DNA of 64,000 bases from Caldilineales bacterium (GTDB lineage Bacteria > Chloroflexota > Anaerolineae > J102), in the NCBI GenBank assembly GCA_024102915.1, contig JAGFJG010000044.1:1-64000 (forward strand), read 5' to 3'. Of this stretch, positions 44,211 to 53,830 are shown in pieces. The notes under the pieces are model-generated. The model had not been told where the DNA came from. It worked only from the letters and a program-made list of their open reading frames with translations, and ran no database searches. The first letter of the stretch is position 1; every line of letters starts with the position of its first letter. The position numbers and the translations under genes are program-made.

Positions 44211-44944
44211 GCGCCCTCGACATCTCGGCGGAATTGGCATCGATCCGGAGCCAGATCATCGCTTGCGCTGACCCCGAATATCAGGCTGGCTCCAGCCGGG
44301 TTGGCCCCACCGCCCAACATGTCTACGGCGCCCGCACGCCCGACATGCGCGCCATCGCCCGCAACTGGCTGGCCGCGCATAAACATGCGCCCGTTCCCGA
44401 TCTTCGGGCCGTCGTCGAGGGTCTGTGGTCGGCAAACTCGCGCGATGAGCGCATGATTTCACTATTCCTGCTGGAAGGATTAAAGCGTCGGTGGCCGCAA
44501 TTGCTTGATTGGCCGGACTTCGACCACTGGCGGCGCGACATCGATAACTGGATCGTGTGCGATGAGTTAGGCACCAAGGTGTTCGGACCGTGGATTGCGC
44601 TTGAGCCAGAATTGCGTCTGGGCTACCTCAACCTGCTCATCGTTGACAAAGATTTGTGGAGCCGCCGTCTGGCCCTTGTCGCTGCCGCCCCTCTCAACCG
44701 CCACCCGAAGACCGCCATCCCCGACCAAACTCTGGCGATGATCGACCGGGTCAAACAGGAGCGCGACCCAATGATAACGAAAGCCGTATCGTGGGTATTG
44801 CGCGAGATGACCAAAACCAATCTCGATCGAGTCGTCGCCTATCTTCACGCCAACCGCACCACCCTGACCCCGCACGTCCGCCGTGAAGTCGAGAACAAGC
44901 TGACAACCGGGTTGAAGTCGGGGAGGTCGGCTGGTGCAGATTAA
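44207..44944 (+). CDS. DNA alkylation repair protein (AlkD-like)
   Basis: A 245-aa HEAT-like helical DNA glycosylase of the AlkC/AlkD superfamily, which excises N3- and N7-alkyl purines without flipping the base. The stretch [15 protein letters not shown] and the active-site region [19 protein letters not shown], with the conserved Asp after Trp, match. The later repeats [12 protein letters not shown] and [14 protein letters not shown] follow. Coupled to the upstream regulator by an ATGA overlap, so the regulator may control it. Confidence 0.85.
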   Translation: MSALDISAELASIRSQIIACADPEYQAGSSRVGPTAQHVYGARTPDMRAIARNWLAAHKHAPVPDLRAVVEGLWSANSRDERMISLFLLEGLKRRWPQLLDWPDFDHWRRDIDNWIVCDELGTKVFGPWIALEPELRLGYLNLLIVDKDLWSRRLALVAAAPLNRHPKTAIPDQTLAMIDRVKQERDPMITKAVSWVLREMTKTNLDRVVAYLHANRTTLTPHVRREVENKLTTGLKSGRSAGAD

Positions 44945-44948
44945 CAAG

Positions 44949-45027
44949 TATTTGGTATCGGATATTGGGAATTGAACGGTGCAGAAAGCGACTGCGAAAA
45001 ATATCCAATAGCGAATACCCAATACCT
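44949..45027. repeat. Heptad-periodic inverted element (AATACCC type)
   Basis: The left arm at 44949-44976 (TATTTGG, TATCGGA, TATTGGG, AATTGAA) starts 4 bases after the AlkD stop. The right arm at 45000-45027 (AATATCC, AATAGCG, AATACCC, AATACCT) is complementary in outline. The subfamily is shared with 48595-48651. Confidence 0.75.
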
Positions 45028-45054
45028 GCCTCCCACTTCCCTGGAGCCTTTCTC

Positions 45055-46092
45055 ATGACTGCTCTCCGCCTCGGCCTCAACCTCGGCTATTCTGGTCGCA
45101 CCATGCAACTGCCCACCGACATGGTGTTGGAAGCTGAGCGCCTGGGGTATTGGGCAGTGTGGACCGCCGAATCGTATGGCTCGGATGCTGTCACGCCTCT
45201 GGCCTGGCTGGGCGCGCTGACGAAGACCATCCATCTCGGCTCGGCCATTTTGCAGATGCCCGCCCGTACCCCCGCCAACGCCGCCATGACCGCCATGACC
45301 CTCGACCAACTTTCGGACGGGCGTATGCTGCTGGGATTGGGATTATCCGGCCCGCAGGTGGTGGAAGGCTGGCATGGGCAGCCCTATGGCAAGCCGCTGG
45401 GCCGCACCCGCGAGTATGTGGCGATCGTGCGCGAGATTTTCCGGCGGGAAGGCCTGCTGGAATTCCAGGGCGACCATTACCAGATTCCTTACCAGGGTGA
45501 GGACGCCACCGGTCTGGGCAAGCCGCTGAAGAGTATCCTGCATGGCCGCGCCGATCTGCCGATCTATCTGGCCGCCATCGGCCCCAAGAATGTGGAACTG
45601 ACCGCCGAGATCGCCGATGGCTGGCTGCCGATTTTCTTCTCGCCCCGCCATTATGCCGAAACCTACCAGGCGCAGATCGAGGCCGGGTTCAGCAAGGCGG
45701 GCGGGAAGAGCCTGATCGATTTCGACATCGCCGCCACCGTGCCGGTCGTGATGGGCGATAACCTGGAAATGTGCTTCAATCAGGTCAAGCCTTTCGTGGC
45801 TCTGTACGTGGGCGGCATGGGCGCTCGCGACAAGAATTTCTACTATAATCTGGCCTGTCGCTTTGGCTACGAGGAAGCGGCGGATCGCATCCTGGATGCC
45901 TTTCTGGCCGGTGACAAAGGCGCGGCCATGGCCGCTGTGCCTAATGCTCTGGTGGACGACATCGCCCTGGTCGGGCCAAAAGAGCGGATTGCCGAGCGGC
46001 TGACCCTGTGGCAAGATAGCCCGGTGCGCACGCTCAATGTCTCCACCTTCGACATGGCCGCCGTGCGCATGATGGCGGAACTGGTTTTATAG
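45055..46092 (+). CDS. F420-dependent LLM-class oxidoreductase
   Basis: A 345-aa TIM-barrel protein of the luciferase-like monooxygenase group. The start [32 protein letters not shown] and [20 protein letters not shown] match the F420-binding family, and [23 protein letters not shown] is the usual loop. Reactions in this group range from F420-linked reduction to FMN monooxygenation. GGAG lies before ATG 45055; the longer frame begins in the heptad element and was rejected. Confidence 0.9.
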   Translation: MTALRLGLNLGYSGRTMQLPTDMVLEAERLGYWAVWTAESYGSDAVTPLAWLGALTKTIHLGSAILQMPARTPANAAMTAMTLDQLSDGRMLLGLGLSGPQVVEGWHGQPYGKPLGRTREYVAIVREIFRREGLLEFQGDHYQIPYQGEDATGLGKPLKSILHGRADLPIYLAAIGPKNVELTAEIADGWLPIFFSPRHYAETYQAQIEAGFSKAGGKSLIDFDIAATVPVVMGDNLEMCFNQVKPFVALYVGGMGARDKNFYYNLACRFGYEEAADRILDAFLAGDKGAAMAAVPNALVDDIALVGPKERIAERLTLWQDSPVRTLNVSTFDMAAVRMMAELVL

Positions 46093-46123
46093 GCTGCTTT
46101 GATCAGCCAAGGAGGTAAATTGA

Positions 46124-46441
46124 ATGAATCCTATGTCCCAACCCAAATTCGAGCGACAACTGGTCGGTGAGCCGCAGCATTTCGGCGATCAAGAAATTCA
46201 ACTTTTTGCCAGGCTGAGCGGGCGCAGTTGGGAATCGCCGGATGGAATAGGCGGCGGAGCGATGGTGAACATCGTCCCCACCGAAGTGGTCGTGCGTAAT
46301 CGTGACGGCACCGAAACCGTGCTGGAGATCGTCGACGACGAGCGTAAAGCCATGCTCGGCATGGTCGCAGGCGCTATTTCGTTAGCGGTCATTTGTCTGC
46401 TGATTATCGCCCTGGCAGGTCGACTTTCGCGTGGTCGCTAA
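46124..46441 (+). CDS. Hypothetical single-helix membrane protein
   Basis: A 105-aa protein not recognised as a named family. A polar N-terminal domain of about 75 residues (with VNIVPTEVVVRNRDGTETVLEIV) precedes one C-terminal helix (about 78-98) and the basic end RLSRGR. AAGGAGG is upstream. It sits 65 bases before a GerW-like gene and may act with it, which is inference from position only. Confidence 0.6.
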   Translation: MNPMSQPKFERQLVGEPQHFGDQEIQLFARLSGRSWESPDGIGGGAMVNIVPTEVVVRNRDGTETVLEIVDDERKAMLGMVAGAISLAVICLLIIALAGRLSRGR

Positions 46442-46506
46442 CGAACAACACCTGACTTGCAATCTCAAAAACCAATCGAAATCTCAATTCAATGGAGACC
46501 AAAACC

Positions 46507-46917
46507 ATGGAGACAATTGCCAATAAAACCCTTGAACCCATTGCCGATATGCTCAATCACATCGATGTCAAGAGTGTATTTGGGGAGCCAACCAGCGAAG
46601 GCGCCAATACGATCATCCCGGTGGCGCAACTCATGTACGGGTTTGGCTACGGCTTCGGCGGGGACAACAATACCAACAGCGGCGGGGGTGGCGGCGCCGG
46701 TGGCCGGGCTACCCCACGCGGCTACATTCGCGTCGGCGAGGATGGGGTCAGCTATACCCCGGCCAATAACGAAACAATGCTCGGCATTATGGGTATGCTC
46801 ACCGGCATCTGGTCCATCTTCTGGATCGCCGTGACGCTGATCGTCCTGATCAAAAGCCTTAGCGGCGAGCCGCTGGGCGAAGAGGAAGTGTTCGAGGAGT
46901 TGATGGCCGAGGCGTAA
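46507..46917 (+). CDS. GerW/YtfJ-like membrane protein
   Basis: A 136-aa protein resembling the GerW family: ANKTLEPIADMLNHIDVKSVFGEP then GANTIIPVAQLMYGFGYGFGG, a Gly-rich stretch, and VGEDGVSYTPANNE. Unlike the Bacillus protein it has a membrane helix (about 101-120) and an acidic tail. In Bacillus GerW acts in spore germination, but relatives are common in non-sporing bacteria with unknown role. ATG 46507 is preferred over 46492 because GGAG from the earlier site lies 9 bases ahead. Confidence 0.78.
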   Translation: METIANKTLEPIADMLNHIDVKSVFGEPTSEGANTIIPVAQLMYGFGYGFGGDNNTNSGGGGGAGGRATPRGYIRVGEDGVSYTPANNETMLGIMGMLTGIWSIFWIAVTLIVLIKSLSGEPLGEEEVFEELMAEA

Positions 46918-46932
46918 ACGAGCGTCGCCCGC

Positions 46933-47190
46933 CTAACCCCTCGCCTCCCAGATACCCTCGGTCAGAGTGATGACCGAGAGGCACGACCGGCATTCAGCGT
47001 GATCCGCCTCGGTCAGCTTGGCGTAGTGCCCGCATGTTGGGCAGGTGATCGCCACGCGCTGCACAGCCTGGCGCACCAACAACTGCATAACGGCCTCGCG
47101 ATCGTCCAAACCCATATCCTGCTGTAAAAGGTCAACCATTTCCTGTTCCTCGTCCGACAATTTGATGGTGACTGAATTTTGCGCGTCCAT
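46933..47190 (-). CDS. Small ribbon-helix-helix-like protein with zinc ribbon
   Basis: An 85-aa protein. The first 50 residues (SVTIKLSDEEQEMVDLLQQDMGLDDREAVMQLLVRQAV) have the strand-helix-helix outline of a ribbon-helix-helix DNA-binding domain. The rest carries CPTCGHYA and CRSC, a four-cysteine zinc site. Probably a small regulator. No antitoxin partner or target is evident. Confidence 0.62.
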   Translation of the reverse strand: MDAQNSVTIKLSDEEQEMVDLLQQDMGLDDREAVMQLLVRQAVQRVAITCPTCGHYAKLTEADHAECRSCLSVITLTEGIWEARG

Positions 47191-47389
47191 AGATTTGTAT
47201 CCTTACGTGAAGTGGCACCTGCTCAACGTGATCATGCCGACCATCGCCAGCATGAAAAACAGGTGAAAAACCAACAAGATCGGTGTCTACATTCTAGCCA
47301 GGAACGTGGGGATTGCGGTATGATCCTAATCATCATTACGCGTTTTCGGGTCGAAATGACCTGACGCTGACAACGGAGCAGCAACGACA

Positions 47390-48607
47390 ATGGCTCGTGA
47401 ATTTGTAGATGGCGCCACCGCCATCGCCCGTGGCGCTTTACGCGCCGGATGTGACTTCTTCGCGGGGTATCCGATCAGCCCGGCCACGCCCATCCTTTTA
47501 CATATGCTCAACGAATTGCCCAAAGTCGGCGGCGTGGGCATCCAGGCTGAGGACGAGATCGGCGCAATCAGCATGTGCATCGGCGCTGCCATGGCAGGGC
47601 GACGCCCCCTGACCGCCACCTCCGGCCCCGGCATTTCCCTCTATTCCGAGAATATCGGCCTGGCGATCATGGGTGAAACGCCCCTGGTGATCGTGGATGT
47701 GATGCGCATGGGTCCGGCCACAGGCGGGGCGACGACCGTGGCCCAGGGCGATGTGCAATTTGTGCGCTGGGGAACCAGCGGCGGCTATCCGATCATCGCC
47801 CTGGCCCCTAGCTCGGTAGCCGAATGTTATACATTGACACAGGTGGCGTTCGATCTGGCCGAACGACTGCGCACGGTCGTCTTCCTCATGCCCGACAAAG
47901 AATTGATCATGTCGATGGCGACGGTGGACATCGAAGATTACGCGGATGTCGTCGTGGGCGAGCGCCCGCTGGTCCCGGCTTTGGCCGCCAGCAATGGCGA
48001 CAGCCCGCGTGTCAACGCTGTCACCGGCCTGACCGACGCGCGCCTGCGCCCGGAAGAAACTTATCTGCCCTATGCCTTCGATCCGATCGATGCCATCCCC
48101 CCCACCAGCCCCTACGGCGGGCCGCACATCACACGCTTCACCACTTCTAGCCACGACGAGCACGGCTTCTTGACCAAAGACCCCGTCAAGGTCGGGCGGT
48201 TGAATGAGCACCTGCGGCTGAAGATAGAGAATCGCCGGGATGAGTTGGGATTTGGGCTGATGGACATTCATCCCGAAGCGGAGACGCTGTTCATCAGCTA
48301 TGGCACTACGGCCAGGGCCATGCGCGAGGCGGCGGACCGCAGCCGGCTGGTGGGGCGACCGGCCAGCGCCCTCACCCTGCACACCCTCTGGCCCCTGCCC
48401 GAAACGATGATCCTGCAAGCCGCCGAGGGGCACAGCCGCGTGGTCGTGGCCGAACTCAATCACAGCCAATACTTGCGCGAGATCGAGCGCCTGCTTTACC
48501 GCCACGCCGCCCTCAATCGCCTGGCCCCGCCGGAAATCATCGGAATCAACCGCGTCGATGGCGAGATGATCACGCCGGAGCAATTCATCGGAGCTATTGG
48601 ATATTAG
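47390..48607 (+). CDS. korA: 2-oxoacid:ferredoxin oxidoreductase subunit alpha
   Basis: A 405-aa subunit of an enzyme that oxidises 2-oxoacids such as 2-oxoglutarate or pyruvate to acyl-CoA and CO2 with reduction of ferredoxin. The start REFVDGATAIARGALRAGCDFFAGYPISPATP is the typical pyrimidine-binding domain. FISYGTTARAMREAADR and ALTLHTLWPLPE mark the transketolase-like C-terminal part. The gamma domain is not at its N-terminus; it is fused to KorB. The last two codons and the stop lie inside a heptad arm. Confidence 0.93.
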   Translation: MAREFVDGATAIARGALRAGCDFFAGYPISPATPILLHMLNELPKVGGVGIQAEDEIGAISMCIGAAMAGRRPLTATSGPGISLYSENIGLAIMGETPLVIVDVMRMGPATGGATTVAQGDVQFVRWGTSGGYPIIALAPSSVAECYTLTQVAFDLAERLRTVVFLMPDKELIMSMATVDIEDYADVVVGERPLVPALAASNGDSPRVNAVTGLTDARLRPEETYLPYAFDPIDAIPPTSPYGGPHITRFTTSSHDEHGFLTKDPVKVGRLNEHLRLKIENRRDELGFGLMDIHPEAETLFISYGTTARAMREAADRSRLVGRPASALTLHTLWPLPETMILQAAEGHSRVVVAELNHSQYLREIERLLYRHAALNRLAPPEIIGINRVDGEMITPEQFIGAIGY

Positions 48608-48651
48608 GTAGTTGGTATTCGCCGACCCTCAATACCCAATATCCAGAATAC
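48595..48651. repeat. Heptad-periodic inverted element between korA and korB (AATACCC type)
   Basis: The left arm at 48595-48622 (TATTGGA, TATTAGG, TAGTTGG, TATTCGC) includes the korA stop. The right arm at 48631-48651 (AATACCC, AATATCC and a relative) ends 5 bases before the korB ATG. GTTGGTATTC and GAATACCAAC pair perfectly. Confidence 0.78.
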
Positions 48652-48656
48652 CAACC

Positions 48657-49997
48657 ATGACTCAAGCACATACACTTCTCCTCCAACCCATCGAGTCCTA
48701 CAAAAACGAACGCCCCGACCCCTTTTGTCCGGGCTGTGGGCACACGTTCATCCTCAACCATCTCGACGCCGCCCTGACCAAGCTGCAACTTGACCCGCGC
48801 CAGGTGGTGCTGGTCAGCGATATCGGCTGCGTGGGGCTGAGCGACCAGTATTTCACCACCAACGCCTTTCACGGCCTGCACGGGCGCAGCGTGGCCTATG
48901 CCACCGGCATCAAGCTGGCGAACCCCGACTTGAAGGTGATCGTCCTTATGGGCGACGGCGGCACCGGCATCGGCGGCACGCACATCATCAACGCCGCCCG
49001 CCGCAATGTCGGCGTCACCGTGCTGGTCTTCAATAATTTCAACTTCGGCATGACCGGCGGCGAGCATTCCGTCACCACGCCCGCGGGCTACGTCACGGCC
49101 TCGACCCGTACCGGAAACCTGGAAGGCCCGCTGGACGTGTGTGCGTCGGTGGCGGTGAACGGGGCGGGCTATGTCTATCGCGGCACTTCTTTCGACAAGG
49201 ACCTGCCCGACCGCATGGCCGAGGCCATCAGTTACGACGGTTTCAGCCTGCTCGATATTTGGGAACTATGCACAGCCTATTTTGTGGTCAACAATGATTT
49301 TGGTCGCAAGGAGATGATGGGCATGTTGGATGGGTTGGGTATGCAGGCCGGGTTGATTCAGCGTCGTGAGGTGCAGGAATACGCCCGTAATCTGCACAAA
49401 CAGGCAGGATTCGTGGCCGGAAAACCGGCGCTGCCCATCCGCGGGATCGAACCCCAATTCTCAGCCAATCTCGACCGTAAATTCCATCTGATCATCGCCG
49501 GTTCCGCCGGCGCCAAAGTGCGTTCAGCCGCCAAGGCGGTGGGATATGCGGGCGTGCTTTCCGGCCTGTGGGCGACGCAGAGCGACGATTATCCCACCAC
49601 GGTGAAATCGGGTCACAGCATCAGCGAGATCGTCTTCAGCCCTGAAGAGATTCGCTACACCGGCATCGCCAAACCCGACGCTCTGGTATTGCTCTCGCAG
49701 GATGGCCTGGGCAAAGTGCGGCATCATCTGGCCCGGATGACGCCTGACGATGTCGTCATCACCACGCCCGAGTTCGAGAGCTTGCAAACCAAAGCCCGGG
49801 TGGTTGTGCTGCGACCGCGCGAGGGAGGCGTGCGCATCACTCGCACCAACCGCTCGCTGATCGTCACCGCCGCGGCTTTGCGCCTGCTCGACCTGTTCCC
49901 CATCACTGCGTTAGAAGAATCGATCTGCCGTTTCCAGGGCCGCTTCGCTGACGAGAATCTGCCGGTGGTGGAGGCCAGCGCCGGGTTGTTGGATTGA
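48657..49997 (+). CDS. korB: 2-oxoacid:ferredoxin oxidoreductase, beta-gamma fusion
   Basis: A 446-aa protein. Residues 1-270 are the thiamine-diphosphate subunit: PFCPGCGHTFILNHL, LVSDIGCVG and GDGGTGIGGTHIINAARRN (about 99-117), then FNNFNFGMTGGEHS. From about residue 275 a second domain, FHLIIAGSAGAKVRSAAKAVGYAG ... WATQSDDYPTTVKSGHSISEIVFS, matches the gamma subunit that is separate or fused to alpha elsewhere. No Shine-Dalgarno sequence precedes the ATG; a heptad element occupies the site. Confidence 0.9.
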   Translation: MTQAHTLLLQPIESYKNERPDPFCPGCGHTFILNHLDAALTKLQLDPRQVVLVSDIGCVGLSDQYFTTNAFHGLHGRSVAYATGIKLANPDLKVIVLMGDGGTGIGGTHIINAARRNVGVTVLVFNNFNFGMTGGEHSVTTPAGYVTASTRTGNLEGPLDVCASVAVNGAGYVYRGTSFDKDLPDRMAEAISYDGFSLLDIWELCTAYFVVNNDFGRKEMMGMLDGLGMQAGLIQRREVQEYARNLHKQAGFVAGKPALPIRGIEPQFSANLDRKFHLIIAGSAGAKVRSAAKAVGYAGVLSGLWATQSDDYPTTVKSGHSISEIVFSPEEIRYTGIAKPDALVLLSQDGLGKVRHHLARMTPDDVVITTPEFESLQTKARVVVLRPREGGVRITRTNRSLIVTAAALRLLDLFPITALEESICRFQGRFADENLPVVEASAGLLD

Positions 49998-50111
49998 GGT
50001 ATCATAAACATCAGTCATCGTCTCTTTCGTCCGAACATCTCTGTCCTGATTTCTATGAGATTGATTCTGGTCGCAATGGCAGAGAATTGAGGCGAAGATA
50101 ATAGCCAATTC

Positions 50112-51605
50112 ATGCAACAACTGTCGTTACTTCCCCAACTGACTGATAACTACGAACACCTAGCGAGACGGACATTCTCACATTCAGGTGTTTGTGAGGA
50201 TGGTGCGCGTCAGGCGCTTGACGCGCGTTATGCCGGGCTATTCGAGGAAACAGATAAATTCAATCGTAGGCTGGTCAGTTTCCAGGCGAATAAAACAGAA
50301 ACTTTGCACAGTTGGGTGAAGTATCGCGAGGGTTTTTCGGCGGCGCTGGTTGAATTGCTCATCTCCGAACTGGGAATTCGCGCAGGCGACACCATACTCG
50401 ATCCATTTGCCGGTTCGTGCACGACCTTGTTGACTGCGAAAATGCTTGGGATTCATGCCCTGGGCGTCGAGCTATTGCCTCATTGCCATCTGGCCTGGCG
50501 GGGAAAATCGGCAGTTTTTGATTATGATCTAAGTGAACTGCGCATGCTCCGCGATCTCATCGAAACTACCGATCCGCCTCCCACCAGGGATGCTTTTCCC
50601 CACCTCGCCATCACCGAAACGGCATTTCCCATAGAAGCCGAAGCCGAATTGATGCGTTATGTGCGTTGGTTCGAGATGTTGGAAATTAGTGAGTTAGCGC
50701 ATACTCTTCTTAAGATGCTGATCATGAGCATTTTGGAAGAGATAAGTTACACACGTAAGGATGGTCAATATCTGCGTTGGGATCGTCGTGCTGGAAAGAT
50801 GCAGGCCAATAACGCCAAACGTATCGAGCACGGCAAAAAACCGGTGCGGGGCATTCACAAAGGTAAATTACCGACTGTCAAGCAAGCGCTTTTGGAATCC
50901 TTTGGAAAGGTCATATACGATGTTACTCGCTTGCAAACAGACCCCCCGCTAGAAAGTCGGCAAGAATTACTGTTTGGAAACGCTCTTTACGTGCTGCCAA
51001 CACTCGACTCGGACCAAATTGATGGTGTGATTACCTCACCGCCTTATGCCAACCGCTATGATTACACCCGCACATACGCTCTGGAACTAGCGTTCTTGGG
51101 TGTGGAAGACGGCATTTTTGATCTACGGCAGAATTTGCTGTCCTGTACGGTCGAAAATCGATCGAAGGAAGAGATGCTATATGGAACTTATCGGTCGCTG
51201 GGAAGAGCGGACTTCTGCGAAGAAACTTTAGCGGCTGCGCGCCGCAACGCCGCTCTGTCCGAGATCAATGCAGCGTTGCGGGAACGAGATCGGCTGGGTG
51301 AGATCAACAATCGAGGCGTATTATCAATGATCGATCAATACTTTATCGAGTTGGCCTTCATATTTGCTGAGCTTTACCGAGTGTGTCGCCATGGAGCGAA
51401 GGTTGTTTTTGTCAATGATAATGTGCGTTATGCAGGCGAGATCATCCCGGTTGATACTTTGAGTACAAGTTTGGCGGAGAGTTTGGGATTCATACCTCGA
51501 AAAATTTATGTGTTGCCGCAGCGAAAGGGTAATAGTAGCCAACAAATGGGACGCTATGGTCGCGAGGAACTACGCAAAAGCATCACCATCTGGCAAAAAC
51601 CGTAA
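50112..51605 (+). CDS. DNA methyltransferase, probable N4-cytosine type, of an R-M system
   Basis: A 497-aa amino-methyltransferase. Motif I is ILDPFAGSCTTLL (residues 96-106) and the catalytic motif IV is TSPPYANRYDY (309-312 SPPY), the N4-cytosine or N6-adenine signature. About 200 residues lie between them, leaving room for a target-recognition domain, so the order is I, recognition, IV. The endonuclease gene starts 15 bases after it. Codons are clearly more A/T-rich than in the neighbours, which suggests recent acquisition. The target sequence cannot be read. Confidence 0.85.
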   Translation: MQQLSLLPQLTDNYEHLARRTFSHSGVCEDGARQALDARYAGLFEETDKFNRRLVSFQANKTETLHSWVKYREGFSAALVELLISELGIRAGDTILDPFAGSCTTLLTAKMLGIHALGVELLPHCHLAWRGKSAVFDYDLSELRMLRDLIETTDPPPTRDAFPHLAITETAFPIEAEAELMRYVRWFEMLEISELAHTLLKMLIMSILEEISYTRKDGQYLRWDRRAGKMQANNAKRIEHGKKPVRGIHKGKLPTVKQALLESFGKVIYDVTRLQTDPPLESRQELLFGNALYVLPTLDSDQIDGVITSPPYANRYDYTRTYALELAFLGVEDGIFDLRQNLLSCTVENRSKEEMLYGTYRSLGRADFCEETLAAARRNAALSEINAALRERDRLGEINNRGVLSMIDQYFIELAFIFAELYRVCRHGAKVVFVNDNVRYAGEIIPVDTLSTSLAESLGFIPRKIYVLPQRKGNSSQQMGRYGREELRKSITIWQKP

Positions 51606-51620
51606 GACTGAAGCGTAACC

Positions 51621-52553
51621 ATGGATTATCGGGAACAAAAACGAGTCTGGTCGGTCGATCAGCTTTCCAAGAGTGAATTCTTTCATCAAAAAGTGCATGA
51701 GTGGGGCTTGATTGAGGTCTCTGATGCAATTGACTCGTTGCATGGCGAAGAATTGACCTGGATGCTTGGTGAATTGAATATCTCAGAGAACGCTTGGAAT
51801 AGACTTATCCATCGGGGCATCAAACCGGTTGTCGTATTTTCTCATCCCATCGTACTAAAAACCATCCGGCGTGCCGTTGGGTATTACCGAATGTTAGCGA
51901 TGGTCTCACAAAAATCGATGAACCGAGTGCGATTATCTACCAAGCAATTCGAGGAAGGCGCTTTTCCTGATGACGAAATCGCTCTAGCGCTTGCCCGTCA
52001 TTTCAACGCCATCATTAGTGCGTTGATCAAAGCCGATGAAACACTCGACGAACGAGAATTCGATTTGTGGCGCGGCATGGCCGCTGGCTCGCAAGCCCAG
52101 GGATCATGGCAGAATACGAAAGGAGCTAAGGCGGAAGCTATTTTGCGTGGTTTGCTGCTGAAGCGTCTTCGCGAGCAACATCTTGGCGGCATTCAGCCAG
52201 ACGACGAGCGACGTATCTTTCTGCCGGATGATCGCGTCGTTGTATTCTCCGATGAACCTGATATCGGCATTTTCAGCCAGGGCATTCCACTCGCTGCTGT
52301 AGAAATAAAAGGCGGCATTGATACTGCCGCCGTGCTTGAAAGAATCGGCGCAGCAATAAAAAGTCTGCGTCGTATCAAAGACCTCAATAGCGACGCAGTC
52401 ACTTTGGTCATCATTCAGGAGCCATCGCTGACAGCGCAAGCTGAACGAGATTTGAATGCAAACCAATCTGTTGTCAACCACTGGATGACTATTGAAGAAG
52501 TCCTTACATCGCACGAGTATCGTCGAAAACTATTCTCGCTTCTGAATCTTTAG
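51621..52553 (+). CDS. Type II restriction endonuclease (XcyI-like, PD-(D/E)XK)
   Basis: A 310-aa protein. SENAWNRLIHRGIKPVVVFSHP and the overall layout recall the XcyI family, whose founder cuts CCCGGG. A PD-(D/E)XK nuclease motif is visible as EPDIGIF (Asp214) and VEIKGG (Glu228, Lys230). The adjacent methylase fits a type II system in which the methylase protects host DNA. The family assignment is from memory of the motif and needs a profile search. Base composition resembles the methylase, not the surroundings. Confidence 0.65.
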   Translation: MDYREQKRVWSVDQLSKSEFFHQKVHEWGLIEVSDAIDSLHGEELTWMLGELNISENAWNRLIHRGIKPVVVFSHPIVLKTIRRAVGYYRMLAMVSQKSMNRVRLSTKQFEEGAFPDDEIALALARHFNAIISALIKADETLDEREFDLWRGMAAGSQAQGSWQNTKGAKAEAILRGLLLKRLREQHLGGIQPDDERRIFLPDDRVVVFSDEPDIGIFSQGIPLAAVEIKGGIDTAAVLERIGAAIKSLRRIKDLNSDAVTLVIIQEPSLTAQAERDLNANQSVVNHWMTIEEVLTSHEYRRKLFSLLNL

Positions 52554-52603
52554 TCCCAAATCATGGGATATCACAGTTGATCATCGAACCGATAAGAACC
52601 ACA

Positions 52604-53824
52604 ATGACCCCAACCAATTTCCTCTCTCACGCTCAGGCCATCGCTCCCGAACTCATACGCACGCGCCGCCAGATCCATCAATGGCCGGAATTGGCCTTCG
52701 AAGAACATCGTACCGCCGCCCTGGTTGCGCATAAGCTGCACGAACTGGATATCCCCTATGAAACCGAAGTCGCTCGTACCGGCGTGATCGGCTGGGTTGG
52801 CAATGGCGCTGGCCCTACCATCGCCCTGCGCGCCGACATGGACGCTCTGCCCATCCACGAAACCACCGGCCTATCCTTCGCCTCGCAGCGGCCCGGCCTG
52901 ATGCATGCCTGCGGCCACGACGCCCACACCACTATGCTCTTGGGCGCGGCCGAGATATTGAAACGCCATGAAACGGAACTGAACGGGCGGGTCAAACTCA
53001 TTTTTCAGCCCAGCGAAGAATACATCGGCGATGATGGCCGCAGCGGGGCCAAACTGATGATGGAAGAGGGCGTTGGTGAAGGCATCGACGCCATTATCGG
53101 TGTGCACGTCGATCCCAGCCTCAATGTCGGCAATGTTGCCCTGCGCCCCGGCCCCATGATGGCCTCCGCCGATCGGTTCGAACTCGAAATCCTGGGACAG
53201 GCCGCGCATGGCGCTTACGCTTATCAGGGTGTTGATGCCATCGTCCTGGCCGCACAGGTGATCAATGCCGCCCAAACCGTGATCTCGCGGCGCATCCCGG
53301 CGGTGAAAGAGGGCGTCGTCACTTTCGGCGTCATCAATGGCGGCACACGTGAAAATGTGATCTGCGACCGGGTGAACCTGGTGGGCACGTTACGCAGCTT
53401 CGAGCCTGCCATTCGCGATGCGCTGGAGCAGGAATTGACCAATTGCGCCGGCATCGCCCGCCAGTTGGGCGGGGATTATCGGCTGCATTTCATTCGCGGC
53501 AACCCGCCCGTGATCAACGACGGCCAGCTCACCGGATTCCTGGCGCGCGTGGGCGGGCAGGTGCTGGGCGCGGAGCATGTGCACGAAGCGCCGAAGACGA
53601 CCGGCGGTGAGGATTTCTCCTGGTTCAGCTGCGAAGTCCGGGGCACGTTCATGCGCGTGGGTGTGCGCAATCCGGCCTGGGAGGGCATCCGGCCTTTGCA
53701 CACGCCCAATTTCGACATCGACGAAGGCTCGCTCAGCGTGGGCGCGGCGGTATTGGCGCAAGCAGCACGGCGCTGGCTTTATGAATATGATCCTGAAAAC
53801 TGGCCGCAAGTCTCCAATTGTTGA
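52604..53824 (+). CDS. M20 family amidohydrolase
   Basis: A 406-aa metallopeptidase-like amidohydrolase (IAA-amino acid/hippurate hydrolase group). Key regions are RRQIHQWPELAFEEHRTA, RADMDALPI, MHACGHDAHTTMLLGAAE, FQPSEE, IIGVHVDP and GGEDFSWFS. Two metal ions activate water for amide hydrolysis. The substrate is an N-acyl amino acid of unknown kind. ATG 52604 is chosen; a TTG 27 bases upstream is possible. Followed 6 bases later by an SDR gene. Confidence 0.92.
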   Translation: MTPTNFLSHAQAIAPELIRTRRQIHQWPELAFEEHRTAALVAHKLHELDIPYETEVARTGVIGWVGNGAGPTIALRADMDALPIHETTGLSFASQRPGLMHACGHDAHTTMLLGAAEILKRHETELNGRVKLIFQPSEEYIGDDGRSGAKLMMEEGVGEGIDAIIGVHVDPSLNVGNVALRPGPMMASADRFELEILGQAAHGAYAYQGVDAIVLAAQVINAAQTVISRRIPAVKEGVVTFGVINGGTRENVICDRVNLVGTLRSFEPAIRDALEQELTNCAGIARQLGGDYRLHFIRGNPPVINDGQLTGFLARVGGQVLGAEHVHEAPKTTGGEDFSWFSCEVRGTFMRVGVRNPAWEGIRPLHTPNFDIDEGSLSVGAAVLAQAARRWLYEYDPENWPQVSNC

Positions 53825-53830
53825 TCAATC

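Noticed and set aside
50112-52553. Prophage or transposon origin for the R-M island
   Set aside because: No integrase, transposase, terminal repeat or phage gene is visible; only composition suggests transfer.
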